DNA from: Bacteroidales bacterium
Lineage (GTDB): Bacteria; Bacteroidota; Bacteroidia; Bacteroidales; Bacteroidaceae
Length of the DNA stretch: 14,513 nucleotides
Direction: 5' to 3'
Assembly: GCA_004555245.1 (NCBI GenBank)
Contig: SFIS01000063.1
Location: 1 to 14,513, forward strand
The notes below the pieces were generated by a model, which searched no databases, was not told the origin of the DNA, and saw only the letters and a program-made list of their open reading frames with translations. Made by a program: the position numbers and the translations under genes. Shown in pieces: positions 8,801 through 14,513 of the stretch (position 1 is the stretch's first letter; the number at the start of each line of letters is the position of its first letter).

Positions 8801-9190
8801 CTTGAAGACTGGGCGGAAGCCGACGATATGCGCGAGAAGTTCTTCTCCGGACACGGCACATACAGCACCGTTCTCCGTCTCAAGAAGAAGCCTTCGGGCA
8901 ACGAGGTGCTCTCTCTCGGCACGGTACATGACATCGCTCATGTCTGGGTCAACGGCACCGACTGCGGCATAGTGTGGACTGCACCCTATGCAGTGAATGT
9001 CGGTCATGCGCTGAAACGTGGCGACAACAGCATCGTCATTGAGGTTGTCAACACATGGGCGAACGCCCTACGCGGCATGGACGAGGGCACGCCGCCATAT
9101 TCCGGAATCTGGACCAATGCCCGTTACCGTATGAAGACACCTCATCTTATCCCTGCCGGGCTGCACGGTCCGGTCATTCTTCACTATTGA
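5867..9190 (+). CDS. Exported GH106-type glycoside hydrolase (probable alpha-L-rhamnosidase)
   Basis: A 1107-residue enzyme matching the GH106 alpha-L-rhamnosidase pattern. The ATG at 5867 is preferred over an in-frame ATG at 5834 because it opens a clean signal peptide (MKKLFLKTTLLFVASVVA, cut near SYGA). The N-terminus has the hallmark FSFWYWMYGAVNRDAIRADL (about 31-50) with GMKDVGLQGTYLMP after it. The catalytic barrel includes DSWECGCQNW (W452, E453), ARRGYDLLPWLP, FSSESIAP (E530) and IIQAEGFTEVRG (E585, E589); these Glu are catalytic or metal-binding candidates, not assigned here. The C-terminus is a beta-sandwich (VWVNGTDCGIVWTAPY ... LHGPVIL). An Arg/Ser/Ala-rich stretch at about 142-170 looks like a lineage-specific loop. 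It is first of three enzyme genes, 31 bp before the next, and probably acts in the periplasm on rhamnose-bearing pectin side chains. The linkage is unknown. Confidence 0.85.
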   Translation: MKKLFLKTTLLFVASVVAATTSYGADAKTARPFSFWYWMYGAVNRDAIRADLQGMKDVGLQGTYLMPIRGADERPEYGGTAHQLSPAFWDAVDYAMSQADSLGLEMGIHICDGFALAGGPWFSPEESMRKVVWADTIVTVTRNGGQGARHRRAASSRTSHAASPASRNAGMLPLVSLPLPAGTKDIAAYAIPVDVTADVVEPLAMTASDNVTTNEKHLVRANEPCWFTFEFPEGTKLRNVEVFPSGTNIQCQRLTVETSVDGKAFTHLTTFVPARQGWQNTDAANTFALPQTADAKTRFYRFSWSPAGTEPGSEDLDAAKWRPTLRLKKLVFRQSPRLHQYEGKAGYVWRVAETTTAAQIPDMLCSPLESIVRVEIDAEGRLVTPLKPGTWHIIRMAHATTGHTNATGGGGKGLECDKFSVAAVNKLIDNWFALFASLPHGKAVRYLHVDSWECGCQNWSENFAAEFKARRGYDLLPWLPVMAGVPIASVADSERVLKDVRLTINDLINDVFFATVRQRAHDMGMGFSSESIAPTMVADGMDHYRYADYPMGEYWLNSPTHDKPNDMLDAISGGHIYGKNIIQAEGFTEVRGVWDETPASVKTLLDRNFALGMNRLFFHVNAHNPWLDRKPGMTLDGIGLFFQRDQTWYAEAQPFVSYITRCSALLQSGRPVQDIAVFAGEEMPRRSVLPERLVPMLPGIFGKDRVESEAKRLANVGEPIEESPVGVNHSAGIVDTRDWVNALNGYQYDSFNPDALLRLAKAEDGRMVLPGGARYRVVVLMRKNVMDPNHNGYSDAVEEKINALRHDGVIVIDEPYTSSDFSRYGLRPDVVLPKDIAYTHRTSEDGEIYFLSNQRPSDATFTATFRETAGGTPYIYDAVRHTVCPAVLDGFDVGIHLPSSGSCFVLFPKSDISSLLSVLPTAPRMLQPSASPYALPERAAVVMQGVEDAALAADRTPSSVSAITMSLRESGMTKTLARLEDWAEADDMREKFFSGHGTYSTVLRLKKKPSGNEVLSLGTVHDIAHVWVNGTDCGIVWTAPYAVNVGHALKRGDNSIVIEVVNTWANALRGMDEGTPPYSGIWTNARYRMKTPHLIPAGLHGPVILHY

Positions 9191-9221
9191 TACGTCAACC
9201 AACATAAAGCACAGTCAATCT

Positions 9222-10694
9222 ATGAAAAAAACATTTCTTACTATCCTTGCCGTCGCGGCAGCGACAACGGCATATTCCAAGATATGGATGCCCGCCATCT
9301 TCGACAGCGGCATGGTGCTCCAGCGTGAGACAAACGTCAGACTGTGGGGCACGACAGACACCAAGAAGACCATCAAGGTTAACACCTCCTGGAACGACAA
9401 GACCTATCTCTGCAAGCCGGACGGCGACGGCAGATGGAACGTCTCCGTCTCCACTCCTGCTGCCGGCGGACCTTATACCGTCACTGTCAGCGACGGCGAA
9501 AAGCTTCAGTTCGACGACGTGCTTGTCGGCGAGGTGTGGATATGTGCCGGTCAGTCGAACATGGAGATGCCCATGAAGGGCTATCCCTCCCAGCCCATTG
9601 CCAACGGCACGATGGATATACTGCATTCCGCCGACCCCTCCTTGCATCTCTACCAGGCAAAGCGCGTCAGCCTTGTCGAACCCACCGACACCACTCGCGG
9701 CACATGGCAGACCGCCTGCCCTGAGACAGTGCGCGAGTTTTCCGCCACCGCCTACTATTTCGGCAGGGAGCTGCGGAAGGTTCTCGGTGTCCCCGTCGGA
9801 CTTATCGTGACTGCATGGGGAGGCTCAAGTTGCGAGGCATGGATGGACCGTGCCACCGTTGCGCCCTTCGTAACCGAGCGTTCGCCCTACCAGATTCCGT
9901 CAACACAGAAAGACATCAAGTCCAAGAACCGCCAGCCAACCGTACTCTTCAACGGCATGCTGCACCCCATTATCGGCTACGGCATACGCGGTGCGATATG
10001 GTATCAGGGCGAGGACAATGTGCCGCGATACCAGGACTATGCCCGCCAGATGCACTCTATGGTGACGCTGTGGCGTGAGAAATGGGGCATTGGAGAGTTC
10101 CCCTTCTTCTATTGCCAGATAGCGCCATACGACTATAGCATTATAAACTGGACAGTCAACTCCGCTCTTCTGCGCGAGCAGCAGCTCATCGCCGAGCGCA
10201 CCATCCCCAATGTCGGCATGGCAGTGCTTATGGATGCCGGCATAAAGCTGGGCATCCACCCGCCCTACAAGAATATCGCCGGCGAGCGTCTCGCCCTTCT
10301 TGCCCTTGTCAACACCTATGGCATAAAGGGCGTGACAGCCTCGTCCGCCCGCTACAAGTCCATGAAAGTGGAATACGGCAAAGCCATTCTGGAGTTTGAG
10401 AATGACAAGATGAATCTCTATGGCAAGGACAATACGTTCACGAGCAAGCTTTTCGAGATAGCCGGAGCCGACCGTGTCTTCTATCCGGCAAAGGTAGAGC
10501 TTCACAAGCGCAAATACCTTGCAGTCTCCGCCCCGGAGGTTCCCGAGCCCGTCGCCGTGCGTTACGCCTTCACCGACTGGGCTGACGGCGACCTCTTCTG
10601 CGACGGTCTGCCCCTCTCGTCGTTCCGCACAGACGACTGGCCGGTGGCAGAGCGCAAGGCGGCCGATACCGCCTCCGACTATGACAGACGCTGA
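9222..10694 (+). CDS. Exported SASA/SGNH-type acetylesterase (sialate O-acetylesterase family)
   Basis: A 490-residue carbohydrate acetylesterase of the SASA family. Residues 1-19 are a signal peptide (KKTFLTILAVAAATTAYS). Residues 20-100 form the usual N-terminal beta-domain (MPAIFDSGMVLQRE ... VRLWG). The SGNH core follows: GQSNMEMP with nucleophile S112, then AWGGSSCEAW, then WYQGEDN (260-266), then GIHPPYK with His346 ahead of GERLALLAL. Many relatives have Asp directly before IHP; here it is Gly344, and the nearest acid is D338 in MDAG. Family members remove acetyl groups from sialic acids, xylan or pectin; next to a GH106 enzyme a plant polysaccharide target is more likely than sialic acid, but this is inference. 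The gene sits 31 bp after the rhamnosidase and 80 bp before the GH2 gene, with no promoter seen in either gap. Confidence 0.88.
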   Translation: MKKTFLTILAVAAATTAYSKIWMPAIFDSGMVLQRETNVRLWGTTDTKKTIKVNTSWNDKTYLCKPDGDGRWNVSVSTPAAGGPYTVTVSDGEKLQFDDVLVGEVWICAGQSNMEMPMKGYPSQPIANGTMDILHSADPSLHLYQAKRVSLVEPTDTTRGTWQTACPETVREFSATAYYFGRELRKVLGVPVGLIVTAWGGSSCEAWMDRATVAPFVTERSPYQIPSTQKDIKSKNRQPTVLFNGMLHPIIGYGIRGAIWYQGEDNVPRYQDYARQMHSMVTLWREKWGIGEFPFFYCQIAPYDYSIINWTVNSALLREQQLIAERTIPNVGMAVLMDAGIKLGIHPPYKNIAGERLALLALVNTYGIKGVTASSARYKSMKVEYGKAILEFENDKMNLYGKDNTFTSKLFEIAGADRVFYPAKVELHKRKYLAVSAPEVPEPVAVRYAFTDWADGDLFCDGLPLSSFRTDDWPVAERKAADTASDYDRR

Positions 10695-10774
10695 CTTGTC
10701 CTCCTTCATACTCTGAAAGCCGCGCCTACATCACGACATACAAACCCTAAACAAAACGACACCATCCATTGTTT

Positions 10775-13513
10775 ATGACACACACATCAATCCTCCGCCC
10801 CATTCTCCTCCTCCTGTCCCTGCTCTCCATACATCCCGTCCTCGCTTCCGTGGCAGATGTCAGCATCGCCGGTCTCTTCCCGATCGCCGACTGCGGGCGC
10901 AGAGTATGGAGCATGAATCCCGACTGGCGCTTCCATCTCGGCGATGCCGAAGGTGCGTCAGCCGTCTCGTACGACGACAGTTCGTGGGACATAGTATCTA
11001 CACCCCACACGCTGCGCCTCATGCCTGCCGAGGCGAGTGGCTGCCGCAACTATCAGGGCGTGGCATGGTACAGGAAGCATTTCACCGCTCCGGACACGCC
11101 AGTCAGTATGTTGCATTTCGAGGCGGTGATGGGCAAGCAGGAGTATTATGTCAACGGAAAACTTGTATGCAGGCACGAAGGAGGCTATCTCCCTGTCACC
11201 ATCTCCCTCACCGAGGCGGGCGTGAAGCCCGGCGAAGCCGTTGTGGTGGCGGTGCGTGCTGACAACAGCGACGACAAGTCCTATCCCCCGGGCAAGCCGC
11301 AGATGACACTTGACTTCTGTTATCATGGCGGCATATACCGCGATGTGTGGCTCATAGGTCTCCAGCCGGTCTTTATCACCGATGCGGTGGCAGAGAACCG
11401 CGAGGCTTCCGGCGGCATCTTCGTACATTATGCAGACATCAGCGAGAAGTCAGCGCGTGTCTTTGTCAATACCGATCTCCGCAACACGCTCTCCCGTCCG
11501 GTCGCCGTTACGGTCGAGAACAGTCTTCATGATTCCTCCGGCAAGCGTGTCGCGCGTCTCCGTAAGCGTGTCACGCTGCCTGCCAACGGTGTGCTGACCG
11601 TCGAACAGGGCACCGTGGTGAAGCGTCCCAGTCTGTGGTCGCCCGAGTGTCCCTCTCTCTATCGTGTCACGACGCGCATCCTCGGCACGCTGCCCTCTGC
11701 CTCTCTCGCAAAGGGCGAGGCCATCGACGGCGGCGAGACACGCATCGGCATACGCTCGTTTGAGTTCCGCGGCAAGGACGGCTTCTGGCTTAACGGCAGC
11801 CGCTACCGCCAGTTTGTCGGCGCCAACCGCCATCAGGACTTCGCCTATGTAGGCAATGCCGTGCCCAACTCGCAGCAGCGCCGTGATGTGCAACGCCTGA
11901 AGGATGCGGGCTTCAACATCATCCGCACCGCCCACTATCCTCAGGACCCGTCGTTCATGGATGCCTGCGACGAGCTTGGCATATTCATCATCGTCGCCAC
12001 ACCCGGCTGGCAGTTCTGGAACAAGAAAGATTCCACGTTTGCGGCCAAAGTGCATCAGAACACCCGTTCCATCATCCGCCGCGACCGCAACCACCCCTCT
12101 GTCCTCATGTGGGAGCCTATTCTCAACGAGACACGCTATCCCGAGGACTTCGCCCTTGAGGCTTTGCGCATCACGCATACAGAATATCCCTATCCCTACC
12201 GTCCTGTCGCCGCCGCCGACCTTCACAGCGCCGGTGTCCTGGATAACTATGATGTCGTCTATGCGTGGCCCGGCGACGACGAGACAACGCCGTCTCTTGC
12301 CTCCGATGCGTCGTTCGAGGCGCGTGCTGTCGCTATGGGAAAGAATATGTTCACGCGAGAGTTCGGCGAGTATGTTGACGACTGGTACGCCCACAACAAC
12401 CTCAACCGCGCCTCACGTTCGTGGGGCGAGGCTCCCCAGCTCCGTCAGGCACTCTCGCTCTCCAATACCACCTGCGACCAGCACCGCACCACCGGCCTCT
12501 TCCTCGGCGGCTGCCAGTGGCATCCGTTCGACCATCAGCGCGGCTATCATCCCGACCCCTACTGGGGCGGAGCATACGATGCCTTCCGCCAGCCTAAGAC
12601 GGCATACATGATGTTCCGCTCTCAGGTGCCGCCGTCCGAGAGCGAGCCGTATGTCTATATCGCACATGAGATGACACAGTTCTCCGACCCCTCCGTCGTC
12701 GTCTTCTCCAACTGCGACAGCGTCCGCCTCTCTCTCTACGACGGCGAGCTGTCATGGACACTCCCTGTCCTGCACGAGAAGGTGCTGCCCGACCAAGGCT
12801 CGGCCGGTGTCGTCTCCCTCCGCGACAATCTCCGGAATGATGTCGTGATGCCCTACAACGCCCCCGTCATCTTCCCCGAAGCATGGGATTTCTGGAAAGC
12901 CCGCAGCTATTCCTATACAGGCAAGGCATGGCAGAAGGTCAACATGACGGCAGAAGGCATCATCGGCGGCAAGGTAGCCGCGACGCACCGCCGTATGCCG
13001 TCGCGCCGTTCCACCAAACTGCGTCTCTATGCCGACGAGCGTGGGCAGCAGCTTGTGGCAGACGGGTCGGACTTCGTCGTCGTGGTGTGTGAGGTGACAG
13101 ACGACAGCGGCAATGTCCGCCGTATGGCGAAAGAGCAGATACGCTTCACAGTAGAAGGCGAGGGCAGCATCATCGGCGACGGCACCGACATCGGTGCCAA
13201 TCCCCGTCAGGTGGAGTGGGGCAGTGCTCCCGTCCTGGTCCGCTCTACACGTCATGCCGGCGAGATACGCCTGCATGCCGAGGTGCTCTATCCCGGCACC
13301 CATGCTCCCGCCTCTGCCGACCTTGTCCTGCACAGCGTCCCGTCGCCCCTGCCCCTTGTCGCCGACACCGCCATCTCCCCGTCGCAGCGTCAGCAGACCT
13401 CCCTCTCCGCCTCGTCGCCCTCGTCTCCTGCCGCTCCTTCCTTGTCAGAAGAAGAGAAGCAGCGGATGCTGAAAGAGGTGCAGGAACAGCAGGCAGACTT
13501 CGGCGTCAAGTGA
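10775..13513 (+). CDS. Exported GH2 family glycosidase (beta-galactosidase-like)
   Basis: A 912-residue GH2 enzyme. A TTG six bases upstream (10769) is in frame, but ATG at 10775 starts the signal peptide directly (LRPILLLLSLLS, cut near VLA), so it is chosen. Domain order: N-terminal sugar-binding jellyroll (NPDWRFHLGDAE, YQGVAWYRKHF, YYVNGKLVCRHEGGY), Ig-like domain (about 210-330), then a TIM barrel from FWLNGSRYRQFVGANRHQDF. The acid/base is probably E452 in HPSVLMWEPILNE, and the nucleophile probably E529 in FTREFGE. Two further beta-domains follow (YIAHEMTQFSDPSVVVFSN; GKVAATHRRM to about residue 850). The last 60 residues are unusual: a Ser/Pro/Ala-rich linker, then a charged helix (EEEKQRMLKEVQEQQADFG). 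GH2 includes beta-galactosidases, beta-glucuronidases and other activities, so the exact substrate cannot be read from sequence. It is the last gene of the enzyme operon. Confidence 0.9.
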   Translation: MTHTSILRPILLLLSLLSIHPVLASVADVSIAGLFPIADCGRRVWSMNPDWRFHLGDAEGASAVSYDDSSWDIVSTPHTLRLMPAEASGCRNYQGVAWYRKHFTAPDTPVSMLHFEAVMGKQEYYVNGKLVCRHEGGYLPVTISLTEAGVKPGEAVVVAVRADNSDDKSYPPGKPQMTLDFCYHGGIYRDVWLIGLQPVFITDAVAENREASGGIFVHYADISEKSARVFVNTDLRNTLSRPVAVTVENSLHDSSGKRVARLRKRVTLPANGVLTVEQGTVVKRPSLWSPECPSLYRVTTRILGTLPSASLAKGEAIDGGETRIGIRSFEFRGKDGFWLNGSRYRQFVGANRHQDFAYVGNAVPNSQQRRDVQRLKDAGFNIIRTAHYPQDPSFMDACDELGIFIIVATPGWQFWNKKDSTFAAKVHQNTRSIIRRDRNHPSVLMWEPILNETRYPEDFALEALRITHTEYPYPYRPVAAADLHSAGVLDNYDVVYAWPGDDETTPSLASDASFEARAVAMGKNMFTREFGEYVDDWYAHNNLNRASRSWGEAPQLRQALSLSNTTCDQHRTTGLFLGGCQWHPFDHQRGYHPDPYWGGAYDAFRQPKTAYMMFRSQVPPSESEPYVYIAHEMTQFSDPSVVVFSNCDSVRLSLYDGELSWTLPVLHEKVLPDQGSAGVVSLRDNLRNDVVMPYNAPVIFPEAWDFWKARSYSYTGKAWQKVNMTAEGIIGGKVAATHRRMPSRRSTKLRLYADERGQQLVADGSDFVVVVCEVTDDSGNVRRMAKEQIRFTVEGEGSIIGDGTDIGANPRQVEWGSAPVLVRSTRHAGEIRLHAEVLYPGTHAPASADLVLHSVPSPLPLVADTAISPSQRQQTSLSASSPSSPAAPSLSEEEKQRMLKEVQEQQADFGVK

Positions 13514-13518
13514 CCGGC

Positions 13519-13652
13519 ACCTGCCGTCCGTCCCCGCCGCGTCAGTCAGGCGTCATGGAATAACATTCCCTTCTCTCACTTCCTACAGACATACAGACAA
13601 CACGGCGCACCCCGCCATACTTGTCTATAGACGCAGAAAACCTGCCGTCCGT
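13519..13652 (+). repeat. 13-bp direct repeat behind the GH2 gene
   Basis: ACCTGCCGTCCGT occurs at 13519-13531 and again, identically, at 13640-13652, with starts 121 bp apart. The second copy forms most of the left arm of the terminator hairpin. The first copy could therefore also pair with the right arm (CGGCAGGT, 13668-13675). The sequence between the copies carries no gene. It may be a leftover of a local duplication, or chance in GC-rich sequence. Confidence 0.55.
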
Positions 13653-13684
13653 GGTTATCGCCACAGGCGGCAGGTTTTCTTTTG
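13635..13684. terminator. Bidirectional terminator between convergent genes
   Basis: AGAAAACCTGCCG (13635-13647) and CGGCAGGTTTTCT (13668-13680) are a perfect 13-bp inverted repeat. An extra GTGG/CCAC pairing in the loop extends the stem. On the plus strand the stem ends in TTTTCTTTT; on the minus strand it ends in TTTTCT. It lies 121 bp past the GH2 stop and 31 bp past the stop of the converging regulator gene, so it can end transcription from both sides. Confidence 0.88.
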
Positions 13685-13715
13685 CCATCCTCCATCTCGC
13701 GCACCCTTGTGCGGC

Positions 13716-14288
13716 TCAAATCCTTACTATGCCGTTCATCACCGCATACACCATCACGTCAGCTATCGAACGTGCGTTGAGCTTCTCCATTATCGTCTTC
13801 CGGTGCGTCATCACCGTTGCTATGCTGATGTTCAATGCCTCCGCCACCTCTTTGTTTATCATGCCCTTGCAAAGCAGTGCCGCCACCTCCGTCTCCCTTC
13901 TCGACAAGAGTGCAGTCTGCCGTCGCATCTCGTGCGGCGTACCCTTCCCCTGTCCGCCATGTCCGTGGCTGTGCAGCCGCATGATGTCTCTCACCACTCC
14001 CTCCTCGCTCTGGCAGACGTTCAGCGTGCGTATCCCGCTGATGCCCATCTCTCCGTTCACGAGCACGATGGTGCGGTCGGGGTGCCTACGGAAGAATGCC
14101 GCGTGTTCGAAGAATATCCTCGACGCGACGAAATAGTGGGCGAAGGCATTCTCTCCGCCCTCTTCCATGTCACGTATGCCTCCGGAGCCTGTCAGCATCT
14201 CTATCTCTACGTTCTGCAGCATATCCTGCAGCAGGTGTTGCAGTCCGATGCCCGTCAGTGTGTTGTCGTCTATAACCGCTATCTTCAT
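13716..14288 (-). CDS. LuxR-type transcriptional regulator with degenerate receiver domain
   Basis: A 190-residue DNA-binding regulator. The C-terminal half is a clear LuxR/NarL helix-turn-helix: LLSRRETEVAALLCKGMINK (127-146), then EVAEALNISIATVMTHRKTI with the recognition helix at about 155-168, then EKLNARSIADVMVYAV. The N-terminal part (1-105) resembles a response-regulator receiver: it begins MKIAVIDDN with the acidic pair D7-D8, and RTIVLVNG (72-79) fits beta-4. The strand that should end in the phospho-acceptor Asp reads HYFVASRIF (51-59), with Ser56 near that position, and the usual Thr/Ser after beta-4 is missing. A His/Gly-rich linker (HSHGHGGQGKG, 106-116) joins the halves. The length is slightly short for the family. 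It faces the glycosidase operon and has its own promoter, so control of that operon is possible but unproven. No partner kinase is visible. Confidence 0.85.
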   Translation of the reverse strand: MKIAVIDDNTLTGIGLQHLLQDMLQNVEIEMLTGSGGIRDMEEGGENAFAHYFVASRIFFEHAAFFRRHPDRTIVLVNGEMGISGIRTLNVCQSEEGVVRDIMRLHSHGHGGQGKGTPHEMRRQTALLSRRETEVAALLCKGMINKEVAEALNISIATVMTHRKTIMEKLNARSIADVMVYAVMNGIVRI

Positions 14289-14346
14289 TTTTGCCGCTTA
14301 GTTTTTATGTAGGTGTGGGTAATTGTAAGTGTCTGTCTTCTGTCTG

Positions 14347-14378
14347 CAAAGGTAGTGGTTTTTTTTGAGTGGGGCAAG
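14347..14378 (-). promoter_or_regulatory. Probable promoter of the LuxR-type regulator
   Basis: Read on the minus strand, TACCTTTG (14354-14347) matches the TAnnTTTG -7 consensus exactly. CTTG (14378-14375) lies 20 bp upstream and matches TTTG in three of four bases. Transcription would start near 14340, leaving a leader of about 50 nt before the ATG at 14288. Confidence 0.55.
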
Positions 14379-14513
14379 AGGGAGGGTGATAATTTTCATT
14401 ATGTGACAAAATAAGTAGGGTGTACAGTTTGATGTGCTTCCTATGAAATTTTCAAAATATATTTAGTTAATAAATTCAAATTCGTTGATTTATGCAGATG
14501 TTGTTAATCTCTG
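14379..14513. other. AT-rich intergenic sequence at the right edge
   Basis: About 135 bases upstream of the regulator promoter, clearly AT-richer than the coding regions. I see no open frame of useful length, no strong hairpin and no complete TTTG / TAnnTTTG promoter on either strand. It probably belongs to the upstream region shared with a gene outside the window. Confidence 0.5.

Noticed and set aside
10769..10774. TTG start for the GH2 gene
   Set aside because: An ATG two codons later begins the signal peptide directly and is the more likely start.
11450..12394. Minus-strand open frame of 314 codons inside the GH2 gene
   Set aside because: It is antisense to the GH2 core in GC-rich sequence where stop codons are rare; the translation shows no family features.
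13621..14136. Plus-strand open frame of 171 codons over the regulator
   Set aside because: It runs through the terminator and antisense to a clear LuxR-type gene, with no domain of its own.

Overview
The window looks like chromosomal DNA from a Bacteroidales bacterium, most likely Prevotella or a close relative. This rests on three things: the protein families, starts without Shine-Dalgarno sequences, and promoter-like sites of the Bacteroidetes type (TTTG, about 20 bp, TAnnTTTG). The genus is an inference. I see no phage, insertion sequence, CRISPR array, tRNA or rRNA gene.

Left part (1-5622). After a striking imperfect palindrome of about 120 bp (2-122) comes a compact co-directional run of three housekeeping genes: a SurA-like periplasmic peptidyl-prolyl isomerase (199-1698), an OstA/LptA-like envelope protein (1764-3572) and mutL (3599-5581). 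The run closes at a clear intrinsic terminator (5591-5622). The first two genes serve outer-membrane biogenesis (protein folding and LPS transport). MutL serves mismatch repair and is probably just a passenger in the operon. Its C-terminal endonuclease motifs look degenerate.

Middle part (5684-13684). A good Bacteroidetes promoter (5684-5715) and a leader of about 145 nt precede three exported carbohydrate-active enzymes in one direction: a GH106-type alpha-L-rhamnosidase (5867-9190), a SASA/SGNH-type acetylesterase (9222-10694) and a GH2 glycosidase (10775-13513). Together they would remove rhamnose, acetyl and a beta-linked sugar from a complex, probably pectic, glycan in the periplasm. No SusC/SusD pair, sensor or transporter lies inside the window. 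Codon choice shifts here towards GGC for Gly and CGC/CGT for Arg, compared with frequent GGA and AGA in the left operon.

Right part (13716-14513). A convergent minus-strand gene encodes a small LuxR-type regulator whose receiver domain lacks an obvious phospho-acceptor Asp. It is separated from the GH2 gene by a strong hairpin that can terminate both strands, and it has its own plausible promoter at 14347-14378. The rest, to the right edge, is AT-rich and has no gene I can support.

Most of the window is ordinary. The points most worth a second look are the left-edge palindrome, the altered MutL nuclease motifs, and the regulator with a degenerate receiver.
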